Part shown: piece after piece, positions 1 through 8,899 of the stretch | Layout: the number at the start of each line of letters is the position of its first letter | Numbering within the stretch: position 1 is the first letter of the stretch | From: Candidatus Butyricimonas faecavium | GTDB lineage: Bacteria; Bacteroidota; Bacteroidia; Bacteroidales; Marinifilaceae | Assembly (NCBI GenBank): GCA_944321125.1 | Contig: CALUKD010000002.1 | Span: 267,991-331,990, forward strand | Direction of reading: 5' to 3' | DNA length: 64,000 bases | The notes under the pieces: model-generated | The model's input: the letters and a program-made list of their open reading frames with translations, nothing else | What the model was told of the DNA's origin: nothing | The model's database searches: none | Translations under genes and position numbers: made by a program

Positions 1-141
1 GCGACCGAAACTGTGCAGGGAGTCGGTATTTCTTACCAAGAGACGTTTGATACCTTCCGGGAATTGTTCCGTAAATACTTGGCTATTTTTAAACGAAAAA
101 AACAACCGAAGATCCCTGCTCAATCCGCTGATAATAAGTAA
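1..141 (+). CDS. C-terminal end of an unidentified protein (partial)
   Basis: An open frame runs from the first base of the window to a TAA at 139-141 and encodes the last 46 residues of a protein. The tail is aromatic and basic (FRKYLAIFKRKKQPK) and ends in a polar stretch, as is common for a cytoplasmic tail after a membrane region. I do not recognise the family. The 117 bases between its stop and the next gene are AT-rich and show no terminator hairpin, so co-transcription with the aminotransferase downstream cannot be excluded. Confidence 0.55.
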   Translation, partial: ATETVQGVGISYQETFDTFRELFRKYLAIFKRKKQPKIPAQSADNK

Positions 142-258
142 TAGTTTCTATTTTTAATTTCCTATTCTCTATTTTCCCATTCTTTATCATTGTTTTTTTA
201 ATTTTTTTTCATCAAATTGTGGTCATTACGTGAAAACGTCGAACCTAACTAATATATC

Positions 259-1479
259 ATGAAAAAATTGACCGAACAAGAGTACATGGACCGGGAGTCC
301 AAATACGGTGCTCACAATTACCATCCACTTCCTGTGGTGTTAGAAAAAGGAGAAGGAATTTACGTGTGGGATGTTAACGGAAAGCGTTATTTCGATTTCC
401 TGTCGGCTTATTCTGCCGTGAATCAGGGACACTGTCATCCGAAAATCGTGGAGGCAATGATTGAACAAGCCAAGAAATTAGCTTTGACTTCCCGAGCTTT
501 TTATAATAACGTACTGGGTGAATGGGAAGAATATATCACTAAATATTTCGGATACGATAAGGTACTACCGATGAATAGTGGTGCCGAGGCTGACGAGACC
601 GCCTTGAAATTATGCCGTCGTTGGGGATACGATGTGAAAGGAATACCCGCCGATCAAGCCAAAATTATTGTTTGCGATAATAATTTCCACGGTCGTACTA
701 TCACGATTATTACGCTTTCTAACGATCCTTCTTCTTATGCCGGATTCGGACCTTTTACTCCCGGATTCGTGAGAATACCGTATGATAATATTCCTGCTTT
801 AGAGGAAGCATTGAAAGACCCGAATGTGGCCGGATTCTTGTTGGAACCGATTCAAGGAGAAGCTGGTGTTTACGTGCCACATGAAGGGTATTTAAAGAAA
901 GCATACGACTTGTGTAAAGCTCATAACGTGTTGTTTATGGCCGATGAGGTGCAGACTGGCATTGCGCGTACGGGTAAAATGTTGGCGTGCGATCACGAAG
1001 GGGTACGTCCGGACGTGTTGATTTTAGGTAAAGCTATTTCTGGCGGTCTGATGCCTGTTTCTTGCGTGTTGGCCGATGACGAAATCATGCTGACAATTAA
1101 ACCGGGAGAGCATGGCTCAACTTATGGGGGAAATCCAATTGCTGCTAAAGTCTCAATGGCTGCATTACAGGTAATAAAAGATGAGAACTTGGCCGAGAAT
1201 GCAGAGAGATTAGGTAAAGTTTTCCGGGAAAGGATGAAAGCTATTAAATCTGATATGGTGGCACTTATCCGTGGTAAAGGCTTGTTAAATGCGGTAGTAA
1301 TTACTCCGAAGAATGGCAAAACAGCTTGGGATGTATGTTTGAAATTGCGAGATAACGGTTTATTAGCTAAGCCGACTCACGAGCATATCATTCGCTTTGC
1401 CCCGCCTCTAGTCATTAATGAAGAGCAGTTGCTTGAGGCAATAGGAATTATCGAGAAAACATTAAAAGAGTTTGAGTGA
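259..1479 (+). CDS. rocD: Ornithine--oxo-acid aminotransferase
   Basis: A 406-residue class-III PLP-dependent aminotransferase, the usual length for ornithine aminotransferase. It moves the delta-amino group of ornithine to 2-oxoglutarate, giving glutamate semialdehyde/pyrroline-5-carboxylate and linking arginine and proline metabolism in the cytosol. The fold is marked by the N-terminal GHCHPKI region (57-63), the PLP phosphate site NSGAEADE (106-113), the ring-stacking ADEVQTG (D229) and the Schiff-base lysine in [10 protein letters not shown] (K258). The ATG at 259 is directly followed by the conserved N-terminus. A strong terminator follows, so it is probably monocistronic. Other class-III transaminases (acetylornithine, GABA) are possible, but the [12 protein letters not shown] opening is typical of ornithine aminotransferase. 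Confidence 0.93.
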   Translation: MKKLTEQEYMDRESKYGAHNYHPLPVVLEKGEGIYVWDVNGKRYFDFLSAYSAVNQGHCHPKIVEAMIEQAKKLALTSRAFYNNVLGEWEEYITKYFGYDKVLPMNSGAEADETALKLCRRWGYDVKGIPADQAKIIVCDNNFHGRTITIITLSNDPSSYAGFGPFTPGFVRIPYDNIPALEEALKDPNVAGFLLEPIQGEAGVYVPHEGYLKKAYDLCKAHNVLFMADEVQTGIARTGKMLACDHEGVRPDVLILGKAISGGLMPVSCVLADDEIMLTIKPGEHGSTYGGNPIAAKVSMAALQVIKDENLAENAERLGKVFRERMKAIKSDMVALIRGKGLLNAVVITPKNGKTAWDVCLKLRDNGLLAKPTHEHIIRFAPPLVINEEQLLEAIGIIEKTLKEFE

Positions 1480-1502
1480 TTTTATTGGAATCTATTTTAA
1501 AG

Positions 1503-1549
1503 GAATCTTTTCAAGGAAATGTTGTTAATCTTGAAAAGATTCTTTTTTA
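1503..1549 (+). terminator. Rho-independent terminator of rocD
   Basis: A perfect 13-bp stem, GAATCTTTTCAAG (1503-1515) with CTTGAAAAGATTC (1530-1542), has a 14-nt loop and is followed by a T-rich run. It lies 24 bp after the rocD stop. Confidence 0.85.
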
Positions 1550-1901
1550 TTTCTTGATAGGTAATCAATGTAGTTGTTATTTTTAATGTTTTAATAAGGT
1601 TTTGGAATGTTTTAAGTAGGGTAAAGGTTGGGATATATAGCTATATTTAATGATAGTTGGGCGGTTGTTAAGTGACCTCGCCCGTATCTAGCCGCCACCT
1701 AACCGCCAGTTCGCCGCCATTTTAAGGGAATTTAAGTAAATATAACACATGAGATCTAACTGTTTAGTAATGTAATTCTATTGTTAAAAGTAAGCAATTT
1801 TGATACATCAAGAGAGTTTGTCCTAGTATTACATTTAAGTTAGGAATGTGGAAAGGGGTGAGGGTATGTTTGAACGTGACCTCGTTTTTATTATTTCTTT
1901 A
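1550..1901. other. Intergenic region with a small GC-rich repeat cluster
   Basis: No gene is visible. Most of it is AT-rich, but about 1657-1722 holds a GC-rich island with three CCGCCA units (AGCCGCCA, AACCGCCA, CGCCGCCA) preceded by the opposite-strand motif GGGCGGTT. TGACCTCG occurs twice (about 1673 and 1878). The function is unknown. Confidence 0.4.
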
Positions 1902-1933
1902 TTGTGAAAAGTTTATTTTTCCGTGTATATTTG
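1902..1933 (+). promoter_or_regulatory. Bacteroidales-type promoter of the sigma-factor gene
   Basis: TTG at 1902-1904 and the -7 box TATATTTG at 1926-1933 (full match to TAnnTTTG) are separated by 21 bp. Transcription would start near 1940, about 14 bases before the ATG at 1954. The short leader fits a regulator driven by the housekeeping sigma factor. Confidence 0.65.
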
Positions 1934-1953
1934 TTTAGCTAAATATCCCTTTT

Positions 1954-2511
1954 ATGTCGATAGATTTTGATTTATTATTGGAAGGCGTTAATAAAAAAGA
2001 TATGTGGGCATGGGAAGAACTTTATGCAGGATACTATGCTGCATTATGTTCTTATGTGAATAATGTCTTGAGGGATCGGGATCAGGCTCAAGATATTGTG
2101 CAAGATGTTTTGGTTGCTGTTTGGAAGTCTTCTAAGCGTTTTGGGGATATGAAAGAATTGACTTCTTATTTGTATCGGGCTTGTTATAATAATGCATTGA
2201 TTTTTAAACGTAATATACAGATTCGTAAGGATATAGAGCAAAAAATTGTTTTGGAGACGGAGGTAGAGGTTGCTGATGAAATTTTTGCTATTACCGTGAG
2301 AGAAGAATTATTGAGACAATTGTATTGTTATATTAAAGAGTTGCCGGAGGGGGCTAGAGAAATAATGGAATTAAGTATTTCGGGATTGTCCGGTCCTGAA
2401 ATTGCAGAAAAATTGGGAATTACAATTCATACGGTAAAAACGCAGAAAAATAGGAGTTTCAAATATTTGCGTGAGAAATTAAAGGACTCTGTCTTGTTAT
2501 TCTTAATATAA
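1954..2511 (+). CDS. FecI-like ECF RNA polymerase sigma factor
   Basis: A 185-residue sigma-70 family protein with region 2 (about residues 20-85, including RDRDQAQDIVQDVLVAVWKS) and region 4 (about 120-180, a helix-turn-helix with GLSGPEIAEKLGITIHTVKTQ). There is no region 1 or 3, so it is an ECF factor. It is followed by a FecR anti-sigma gene and a SusC/SusD pair, the standard trans-envelope signalling arrangement in Bacteroidales: ligand binding by the outer-membrane transporter releases the sigma factor, which then transcribes the transporter genes. The target promoter is presumably ahead of the SusC gene near 3840. Family is secure, signal unknown. Confidence 0.92.
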   Translation: MSIDFDLLLEGVNKKDMWAWEELYAGYYAALCSYVNNVLRDRDQAQDIVQDVLVAVWKSSKRFGDMKELTSYLYRACYNNALIFKRNIQIRKDIEQKIVLETEVEVADEIFAITVREELLRQLYCYIKELPEGAREIMELSISGLSGPEIAEKLGITIHTVKTQKNRSFKYLREKLKDSVLLFLI

Positions 2512-2642
2512 TCAATTTTTTTGTTGTTTTTGTCATACTCTTTGTATTTTCATGTATTATACAATAAAATTATCTATTGTAGTTATCATTTTTTTGAGGC
2601 TGAAATAGTAGTAATTGTTTGACTAACGTAAAATGACAGAAG

Positions 2643-3791
2643 ATGAGATTAGATTTGTATAGGGTGGTGGAGTTGTTTCGGAAATCTTTTTCGAATTCAC
2701 TTTCTGACAAAGAAAAGGAAAAATTGGATGATGTCTTACAAAATACTTATTTGAAGGAGGCGTATGACCAATTATCAGATGAGGCTTTTGTGTTAGATAA
2801 ATTTCGAGAATTCGATACCTATGAATATAGGGAGGCTTTTAATAAGCTAAAAACTTTTCAGCATCGTGTTCGTATTCATCGTTGGATTGCTTGGGGATCG
2901 TCAATAGCTGCAATTTTGATTATGGGATTTTTGTTTTTTTATCCTTGGGAACATCAAGATAATGTTCAAAAATTGGCAGGGGTAACACAACATATTGTAC
3001 CTCCCGGAAACAATGCGGCTATTTTGAAGTTGGCAGACGGTAGAACGGTTGAAATCGGGAAGCAGCCATTGGAACTTGAAGAAGGGGAGGGAAGTATTGT
3101 GAAATACGAGAATGGACGTCTTTCTTATTCTTCAGGAGAGAATCGTGCAATAGAAGATGTTTATAATGAATTGATAGTACCTATTGGTGCAGAATGTCAT
3201 ATCCTTTTGGATGATGGGACAGAGGTTTGGGTGAATGCGGGGTCTCGACTGAGATACCCTGTAGTTTTTAGGGGAGAACAGAGAAAGGTGATGTTTTCAG
3301 GTGAAGCTTTTTTCGAGGTGAAGAAAGATTCTCGTCCTTTTATCGTGAGTATGGATGCGGGGGATGTCCGGGTATTGGGAACTTCTTTTGGAATTAGGGC
3401 TTATCCCGGAGAAACGGATTACACAACGTTGGTTACGGGAAAAGTTTGTTTCCAGTCGAAAGAGGATGAAAAAGTGATACTATCACCGGGAGAACAAGCC
3501 GTGTTGCATCTATCAGGTAAATTGGAGAAGCGGGAAGTCGATGTTGAAGAATATGTAGGATGGAAAGACGGTTTATTTATTTTTAAAAATAAAGCTTTGT
3601 CGGAGATCATGAAAATATTAGAACGATGGTATGGGGTAGACGTGATTTTCCAAGATGAAGATTTGAAAGAATTGGAGTATACGGGAAATTTGGAAAGGTA
3701 TGATTCGATTAACGCATTTTTGCAGCTATTGGAGCGTTTGAATGAAATTCATTATGAAATAAAAGAGAATACAATTATTTTACATAAATAA
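2643..3791 (+). CDS. FecR-family anti-sigma factor
   Basis: A 382-residue protein with a cytoplasmic N-terminus (about 1-80) that should bind the sigma factor, one membrane segment (about 83-102, rich in Ile, Leu and Phe and ending FFYPW), and a periplasmic part with the FecR domain (about 175-270, VPIGAECHILLDDGTEVWVNAGSRLRYP) and a C-terminal DUF4974-like region (about 305-380, with GLFIFKNKALSEIMKILERWYGV). It holds the upstream sigma factor inactive until the SusC protein signals through its N-terminal STN domain. A 131-bp AT-rich gap separates it from the sigma gene, so a separate promoter is possible. Confidence 0.92.
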   Translation: MRLDLYRVVELFRKSFSNSLSDKEKEKLDDVLQNTYLKEAYDQLSDEAFVLDKFREFDTYEYREAFNKLKTFQHRVRIHRWIAWGSSIAAILIMGFLFFYPWEHQDNVQKLAGVTQHIVPPGNNAAILKLADGRTVEIGKQPLELEEGEGSIVKYENGRLSYSSGENRAIEDVYNELIVPIGAECHILLDDGTEVWVNAGSRLRYPVVFRGEQRKVMFSGEAFFEVKKDSRPFIVSMDAGDVRVLGTSFGIRAYPGETDYTTLVTGKVCFQSKEDEKVILSPGEQAVLHLSGKLEKREVDVEEYVGWKDGLFIFKNKALSEIMKILERWYGVDVIFQDEDLKELEYTGNLERYDSINAFLQLLERLNEIHYEIKENTIILHK

Positions 3792-3796
3792 TAAAA

Positions 3797-3837
3797 GAAA
3801 CCGGATAACAAATTTCTCAGGTTCGGAATCCGGTTTC
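3797..3837 (+). repeat. Hairpin between fecR and susC
   Basis: A perfect 10-bp inverted repeat, GAAACCGGAT (3797-3806) and ATCCGGTTTC (3828-3837), has a 21-nt loop and no following T-run. It may end the fecR message weakly, stabilise an RNA end, or mark the start of the susC leader. Confidence 0.5.
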
Positions 3838-3875
3838 GATAAATCTATATTTACTAATATAAATTGTACAATAGT

Positions 3876-6800
3876 ATGAAAAAAAAGCGACTAATTAGGT
3901 CTTTTGACCTATTAAAAAGGTGCAAGAAAAATTTAATGATTATGAAATGTTGCATTGTGTTTGTTTTCTTATTCAGTATGAATTTGTCTGCAAACGTCTA
4001 TTCGCAGCAAAATCTAGTGACATTGGATTTGTCAGACGTGTCTGTTGAACAGTTTGTGGAGGCAATAAAACAGCAGACAGAACAGCGTTTTATGTATAAT
4101 TCGAAATTGGTGAACCAAGCTGGTAAAGTTTCTGTGAAAGTGAAAGACATGAAACTGGAAGATGTATTAAGGATGGTTCTGGAGAAAGTGAATCTGGAGT
4201 TTGAATTTTATAATGATGTTATTTTGATTCGGAGCAGGGAGGAGACATCAATTGCGGATCAAAAACGTTTAATTAAAGGAACAGTGAAAGATAATAAGGG
4301 ATTACCGTTGCCGGGTGTTACCGTGTTGGTGAAAGGGACTATGACGGGAGTTGCTACTGATATTGACGGGAAGTTTGAATTAAAATGTGATGTGGATACG
4401 CCTGTCGTGTTGGTCTTTTCGTTTGTGGGAATGCAGAACAAGGAAATTACGGTGGGGACACAACAGCAAGAGGTGAATGTCGTACTGGTGCCGGAGGCAG
4501 AGAACTTAGATGAAGTGATTGTTACCGGATACCAGAAAATTTCGAAAGAACGGGCTACAGGATCATTCTCTGTGGTGACAGCAAAAGATTACAAAGGAAA
4601 GATGGAGACTGATATCATGTCTCGAATAGAGGGATTGGTAACGGGTTTGGTAAATTATGACAATCAGATTAGTATCCGGGGGGTATCAACCGTGTATGGA
4701 AACCGGGATCCATTATATGTGGTAGATGGGATTCCTTACGAGGGAAAAATAGAGGCAATAAACCCGGCAGACGTGGAAAATATCTCTGTGTTAAAGGATG
4801 CCACGGCGGCTTCTATTTATGGTGCCCGTGCGGCTAACGGGGTGATCGTGATCACGACTCGGAGCGGGAAAAGCGGTAAGACTAGAATAACTTATGACGG
4901 TAGTGTGAAGTTTAAACCACTTCCGGATTTGGATTATCTGAAATTAATGAACAGCTCGGAATTAGTCGATCTACAAGTAGAAGGCTTTGAGTATTACCAT
5001 ACTCCCTATGCAAACTTAAATAAAAGGGTGTCTCAAAACGAGGTAATTGAATTGTTATATATGGCAGAACAAGGACAGATTACTGATTCTGATTTACAGC
5101 AAAAACTAGATGTTTACCGGAATTTAGATAATAAAGACCAGATAAAGGATGTTTTTTTAAGGACAGCAATCACGCATCAGCACAATTTGTCGCTTTCGGG
5201 TGGGACAGAAAAAAATAATTATTTAGTTTCTTTGAATTATTATGGTAATAATCCATACGAGAAAAATCGTAGTGATGAAAGAATTGGTTTTACATTGAAA
5301 GAGAATGTGAAGTTTTTTGAGTGGTTATCGGCAGATTTTGGTGTAATTGGTAGTTTCACGGAAGATAGTGGAAAGAATGGTTTTGATGATATCTCTTCAG
5401 GTGGTTCTCGAAGTAATACAGAGTTATCTTTGTATACAGGAGGGACTTCTTATCAAATGTTGAAAAATGAAGACGGAAGTCCCCGGGAATGGAGAAAAGG
5501 TAAATCGGATTACGAGTTGGATCGTTTGGAAAGTATCGGTTTGTTGAACGAGAGGTTCTATCCTTTGGAGGAACTTGATCGTAAGCATTATAAAGATAAA
5601 TCTTCTTATTACCGTTTGCAAGTAGGACTCAATGTAAAAATTATCGAGGGGTTAACAGTGGATTTGAGGTATCAAACCGAGAACACACAAATAAAGAATC
5701 GGCAACTATATGACAAAGATTCTTATTATGTGAGGAATATGGTAAATGATGGGGCCACGGTAGACCCTCAAACTGGGGAGGTGACTGAAAATATTCCTTC
5801 TGGCGGTCAGTTATTACAGGTAGAAGAAGATATTTATTCCTATACGATGAGAGGACAGGTGAATTTTAATCGTATATTTAAAGAAAAACATGGAGTTGTA
5901 GCCTTGGCTGGAGCGGAACGCAGGTTAGTACGGGATCGAAGGACGAGTGTTTATAAAATGGGATATGATGACAATAGTCTTGCTTATAAACCGATTAATC
6001 CCAATGAAATGAGTCCGATTAATGGAACGGAGGCTATTTCCGGTTCTTATAACTGGGTTGATGGAAGTTGGAATTATTTTACTCATGATGAGGATCGGTA
6101 CGTTTCTTTTTATGGTAATGCGTCTTATACTTATAATAATCGTTATTCTATTAACGGAAGTATTCGTATCGATCAGTCTAATTTATTCGGAACAGATCCG
6201 AAGTATCAGTATCGTCCGTTGTGGTCGGTTGGAGCCAGTTGGTTTATGGCATCGGAGAAGTTTATGCAAAATATTCAATGGATAAATCGTTTGAATTTGC
6301 GTTTGACTTACGGTATCAACGGTAATGTATCGAAAGATGTTGGACCTTATTTGACTGTTGTGGACGATGGTTATAATAGTTGGACAGGGGATTTCAGTGC
6401 TTATATTCAAAATCCACCTAATCCGCAATTACGTTGGGAAAAAACAGCTGTTACGAATATTGGGTTAGATTTTTCAATTTTGAATTCCAGATTGAATGGT
6501 ACGATAGATTACTATATCCGCAAGAGTACAGATTTGTTAGGGAATCGTAGTACAGATCCGACTTTGGGATGGGATAATCTGAAAGTAAATTTTGGTAGCT
6601 TGAATAATAAGGGGATTGAAGTTGCATTGGGTAGTGTTAATATTTCTAAGCCTGATTTTGAATGGCGTACGAATTTGAATTTTTCATACAACAAGAATAG
6701 AATTACCAAGATGAAACATAGTAACACTACGGTATTTTCTTATGTACAGGGAGTGGTACACACGGAAGGTAAACCGATGTACAGTTTGTTCAGTTATAAG

Positions 6801-7418
6801 GATGCGGGACTTGATTCTCAAACCGGTGCTCCGTTGGTATATGATAAGGACGGCAATAAAGTTTCAAACGTTGGATCTATAGATGAATTGGAGTATTCAG
6901 GTACTACGCGGCCTCCTTATACGGCTTCGTTGATTAATAGGTTTAAATACAAGGGATGGAGTTTGTCGTTCATGTTTATATATAATGGAGGGCACGTGTT
7001 GAGAGATGAAGTTGCTCCATATTTGTCTGGTGGTGTAACAAGTAATGTTTCGAAAAAAGCAATGAACCATTGGCGGAAACCGGGAGACGAGAATATCAAA
7101 GGTGTGGCTCCGGCTATGAATAGAAGTGCTTCCTACACGTTGAAGCAAGTATGGTATACACTTGATTCACATATTATTAAAGGAGATTATATTAAACTGC
7201 GTGATGTGACTCTGACTTATGATTTACCGAGAGAATGGATTCGGAAGTTTAGTTTGGAAAGTATGTCTGTGAATTGTCAAGTTAGTAATTTATGGCGTTG
7301 GGTAGCTAATGACAGTGATCTTGATCCGGAAGCGTATACGACAACCGGTTACGGTTGGGGTGCCAGAACTCTGCCGATTCCAACGACTTGTACGTTAGGT
7401 GTATCAGTAACTTTCTAA
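3876..7418 (+). CDS. SusC/RagA-family TonB-dependent transporter with STN domain
   Basis: A 1180-residue outer-membrane protein. In order: basic start and hydrophobic signal segment (about 25-45, ending ANVYSQ), STN signalling domain (about 50-115), carboxypeptidase-regulatory-like domain (about 130-205, IKGTVKDNKGLPLPGVTV), a TonB box-like stretch (LDEVIVTGYQ), the plug (about 225-330, with DPLYVVDGIPYEG) and a beta-barrel ending in the terminal strand TCTLGVSVTF. The STN domain is what lets it signal to FecR. The ATG at 3876 is preferred over an in-frame TTG four codons upstream. With the SusD partner it should import an oligomeric ligand. The two thioredoxin lipoproteins downstream are common near peptide or metal uptake systems. 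The substrate cannot be read from sequence. Confidence 0.93.
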   Translation: MKKKRLIRSFDLLKRCKKNLMIMKCCIVFVFLFSMNLSANVYSQQNLVTLDLSDVSVEQFVEAIKQQTEQRFMYNSKLVNQAGKVSVKVKDMKLEDVLRMVLEKVNLEFEFYNDVILIRSREETSIADQKRLIKGTVKDNKGLPLPGVTVLVKGTMTGVATDIDGKFELKCDVDTPVVLVFSFVGMQNKEITVGTQQQEVNVVLVPEAENLDEVIVTGYQKISKERATGSFSVVTAKDYKGKMETDIMSRIEGLVTGLVNYDNQISIRGVSTVYGNRDPLYVVDGIPYEGKIEAINPADVENISVLKDATAASIYGARAANGVIVITTRSGKSGKTRITYDGSVKFKPLPDLDYLKLMNSSELVDLQVEGFEYYHTPYANLNKRVSQNEVIELLYMAEQGQITDSDLQQKLDVYRNLDNKDQIKDVFLRTAITHQHNLSLSGGTEKNNYLVSLNYYGNNPYEKNRSDERIGFTLKENVKFFEWLSADFGVIGSFTEDSGKNGFDDISSGGSRSNTELSLYTGGTSYQMLKNEDGSPREWRKGKSDYELDRLESIGLLNERFYPLEELDRKHYKDKSSYYRLQVGLNVKIIEGLTVDLRYQTENTQIKNRQLYDKDSYYVRNMVNDGATVDPQTGEVTENIPSGGQLLQVEEDIYSYTMRGQVNFNRIFKEKHGVVALAGAERRLVRDRRTSVYKMGYDDNSLAYKPINPNEMSPINGTEAISGSYNWVDGSWNYFTHDEDRYVSFYGNASYTYNNRYSINGSIRIDQSNLFGTDPKYQYRPLWSVGASWFMASEKFMQNIQWINRLNLRLTYGINGNVSKDVGPYLTVVDDGYNSWTGDFSAYIQNPPNPQLRWEKTAVTNIGLDFSILNSRLNGTIDYYIRKSTDLLGNRSTDPTLGWDNLKVNFGSLNNKGIEVALGSVNISKPDFEWRTNLNFSYNKNRITKMKHSNTTVFSYVQGVVHTEGKPMYSLFSYKDAGLDSQTGAPLVYDKDGNKVSNVGSIDELEYSGTTRPPYTASLINRFKYKGWSLSFMFIYNGGHVLRDEVAPYLSGGVTSNVSKKAMNHWRKPGDENIKGVAPAMNRSASYTLKQVWYTLDSHIIKGDYIKLRDVTLTYDLPREWIRKFSLESMSVNCQVSNLWRWVANDSDLDPEAYTTTGYGWGARTLPIPTTCTLGVSVTF

Positions 7419-7431
7419 AGCATTAAAGATT

Positions 7432-8814
7432 ATGAGAAACAAGATATATTTATTTTTATTGTGTTTTACGGGATGTTTGATCTCGTGTGATAGTTTTTTG
7501 GATGTTCAGCCTAAGGGAATAGTTATCCCAAAGTATTATGAGGATTACGAGAAATTAATCAATTATGCCCAATTACTGAAAGCTTCCGATTCGTACCCGA
7601 ATTTTATGACAGATGATGTTTATCTGCCAGATGAAGGAGATATAAATTTTAATGATCTTGAAGTTCCCAATCGGAATCTTTATACTTTTCAAGCCGAAAT
7701 TTTCGGGGATGCAGAAACCGATGGTTTGTGGGAGTATTCTTATAATCGTATTTATTATTATAATACGATTATCGATGGGGTAATGGACGTGGAGGATGCT
7801 CCTTTGGAACAAAAGCGCTCGTTGCGTGCAGAAGCTTTATTGGGGAGAGCATTTGAATACTTGACTTTGGTGAATGCATATGCAAATCATTATGATAAGA
7901 ATACGGCGACAACAGACTTAGGTGTACCTTTGATGCTGGATCAAGGAATCAATAAATCTAATTTAGAAAGGGCTACGGTACAACAAGTATATGATCAAAT
8001 CTTGACAGATTTGGATACGGCAGCTCTTTATTTACCGGATAAACAGAAAACAGCTTACCGTGCTTCCAAACCTGTGGGATTAGGAATGTTAGCACGGGTG
8101 TATCTGTATATGGGTGAATATAATGAAGCGTTGAAGTATGCTAAACTTTCCCTGACAGAGAATAGCTCTTTACTTGATTTAAAAAATTATTCCGTGGTAG
8201 ATCCTGATAAAAGTATCGGGCGTATAGATGTTCCTTATGGAGCAGATAATCCGGAGAATATTTATATTCGTTTAGCTCCGTGGACTTTTGGTTTTTCAGG
8301 TACAGCATTTGGTTCTGATGAGCTAGTGGCTTTGTACGATCATGATAATGATATGAGATTTAGACTTTTTTTTACAAATTATGCTTATGGCGTGAATTAT
8401 GATCATTATTTGTGGTTTCCTTATATATACGCTAACATGGCGATGTCTGTGCCAGAAATTATCTTGATTGCGGCAGAGTGTGAAGCTCGTGTGGGGAGTA
8501 AAGATCAAGCAATGCTTTATCTTGACCAATTGTTGGAGAATAGGATTGTTGGCTATCAATCACAAACTGCGGCTACGAATCAGGAGGCGTTGGATAAAGT
8601 GTTGATAGAAAGAAGAAAAGAAATGTGTATGTTGGGATGTACGAGAGTGATTGATTTGAAACGTTTGAATCGGGAGCCTCGTTATGCCAAAACGATAACT
8701 CATGTGGCTAATGGTCAAACTTACACATTAGAACCTAATAGTCCGAGATATGTATTTCCAATACCACCGAAAGTATTAAGTTTTAATCCGAATATGCAGC
8801 AGAACGATAGGTAA
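7432..8814 (+). CDS. SusD/RagB-family surface nutrient-binding lipoprotein
   Basis: A 460-residue lipoprotein with lipobox LISC (Cys19), giving an outer-membrane lid for the SusC barrel encoded 13 bp upstream. It shows SusD hallmarks: N-terminal DSFLDVQPKG, helical repeats in the middle (SLRAEALLGRAFEYLTLVNAYANHY and KPVGLGMLARVYLYMGEYNEALKYAKLSL), and a C-terminal region (VLIERRKEMCMLGCTRVIDLKRLNR). The end FPIPPKVLSFNPNMQQN matches the usual SusD terminus, so it is full length. It is co-transcribed with susC and closed by a terminator. Ligand unknown. Confidence 0.93.
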   Translation: MRNKIYLFLLCFTGCLISCDSFLDVQPKGIVIPKYYEDYEKLINYAQLLKASDSYPNFMTDDVYLPDEGDINFNDLEVPNRNLYTFQAEIFGDAETDGLWEYSYNRIYYYNTIIDGVMDVEDAPLEQKRSLRAEALLGRAFEYLTLVNAYANHYDKNTATTDLGVPLMLDQGINKSNLERATVQQVYDQILTDLDTAALYLPDKQKTAYRASKPVGLGMLARVYLYMGEYNEALKYAKLSLTENSSLLDLKNYSVVDPDKSIGRIDVPYGADNPENIYIRLAPWTFGFSGTAFGSDELVALYDHDNDMRFRLFFTNYAYGVNYDHYLWFPYIYANMAMSVPEIILIAAECEARVGSKDQAMLYLDQLLENRIVGYQSQTAATNQEALDKVLIERRKEMCMLGCTRVIDLKRLNREPRYAKTITHVANGQTYTLEPNSPRYVFPIPPKVLSFNPNMQQNDR

Positions 8815-8821
8815 CTTTTGG

Positions 8822-8876
8822 GATTACGGGTAACCGAAAACTATCATAGATATAGGATGTTACCCGTAATCTTTTT
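8822..8876 (+). terminator. Terminator after the SusC/SusD genes
   Basis: A perfect 13-bp stem, GATTACGGGTAAC (8822-8834) and GTTACCCGTAATC (8859-8871), is followed by TTTTTG. It lies 8 bp after the susD stop, so the thioredoxin genes downstream would be expressed by read-through or from their own promoter. Confidence 0.85.
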
Positions 8877-8899
8877 GTCTTATTTGTAAAAAAAGAAGA

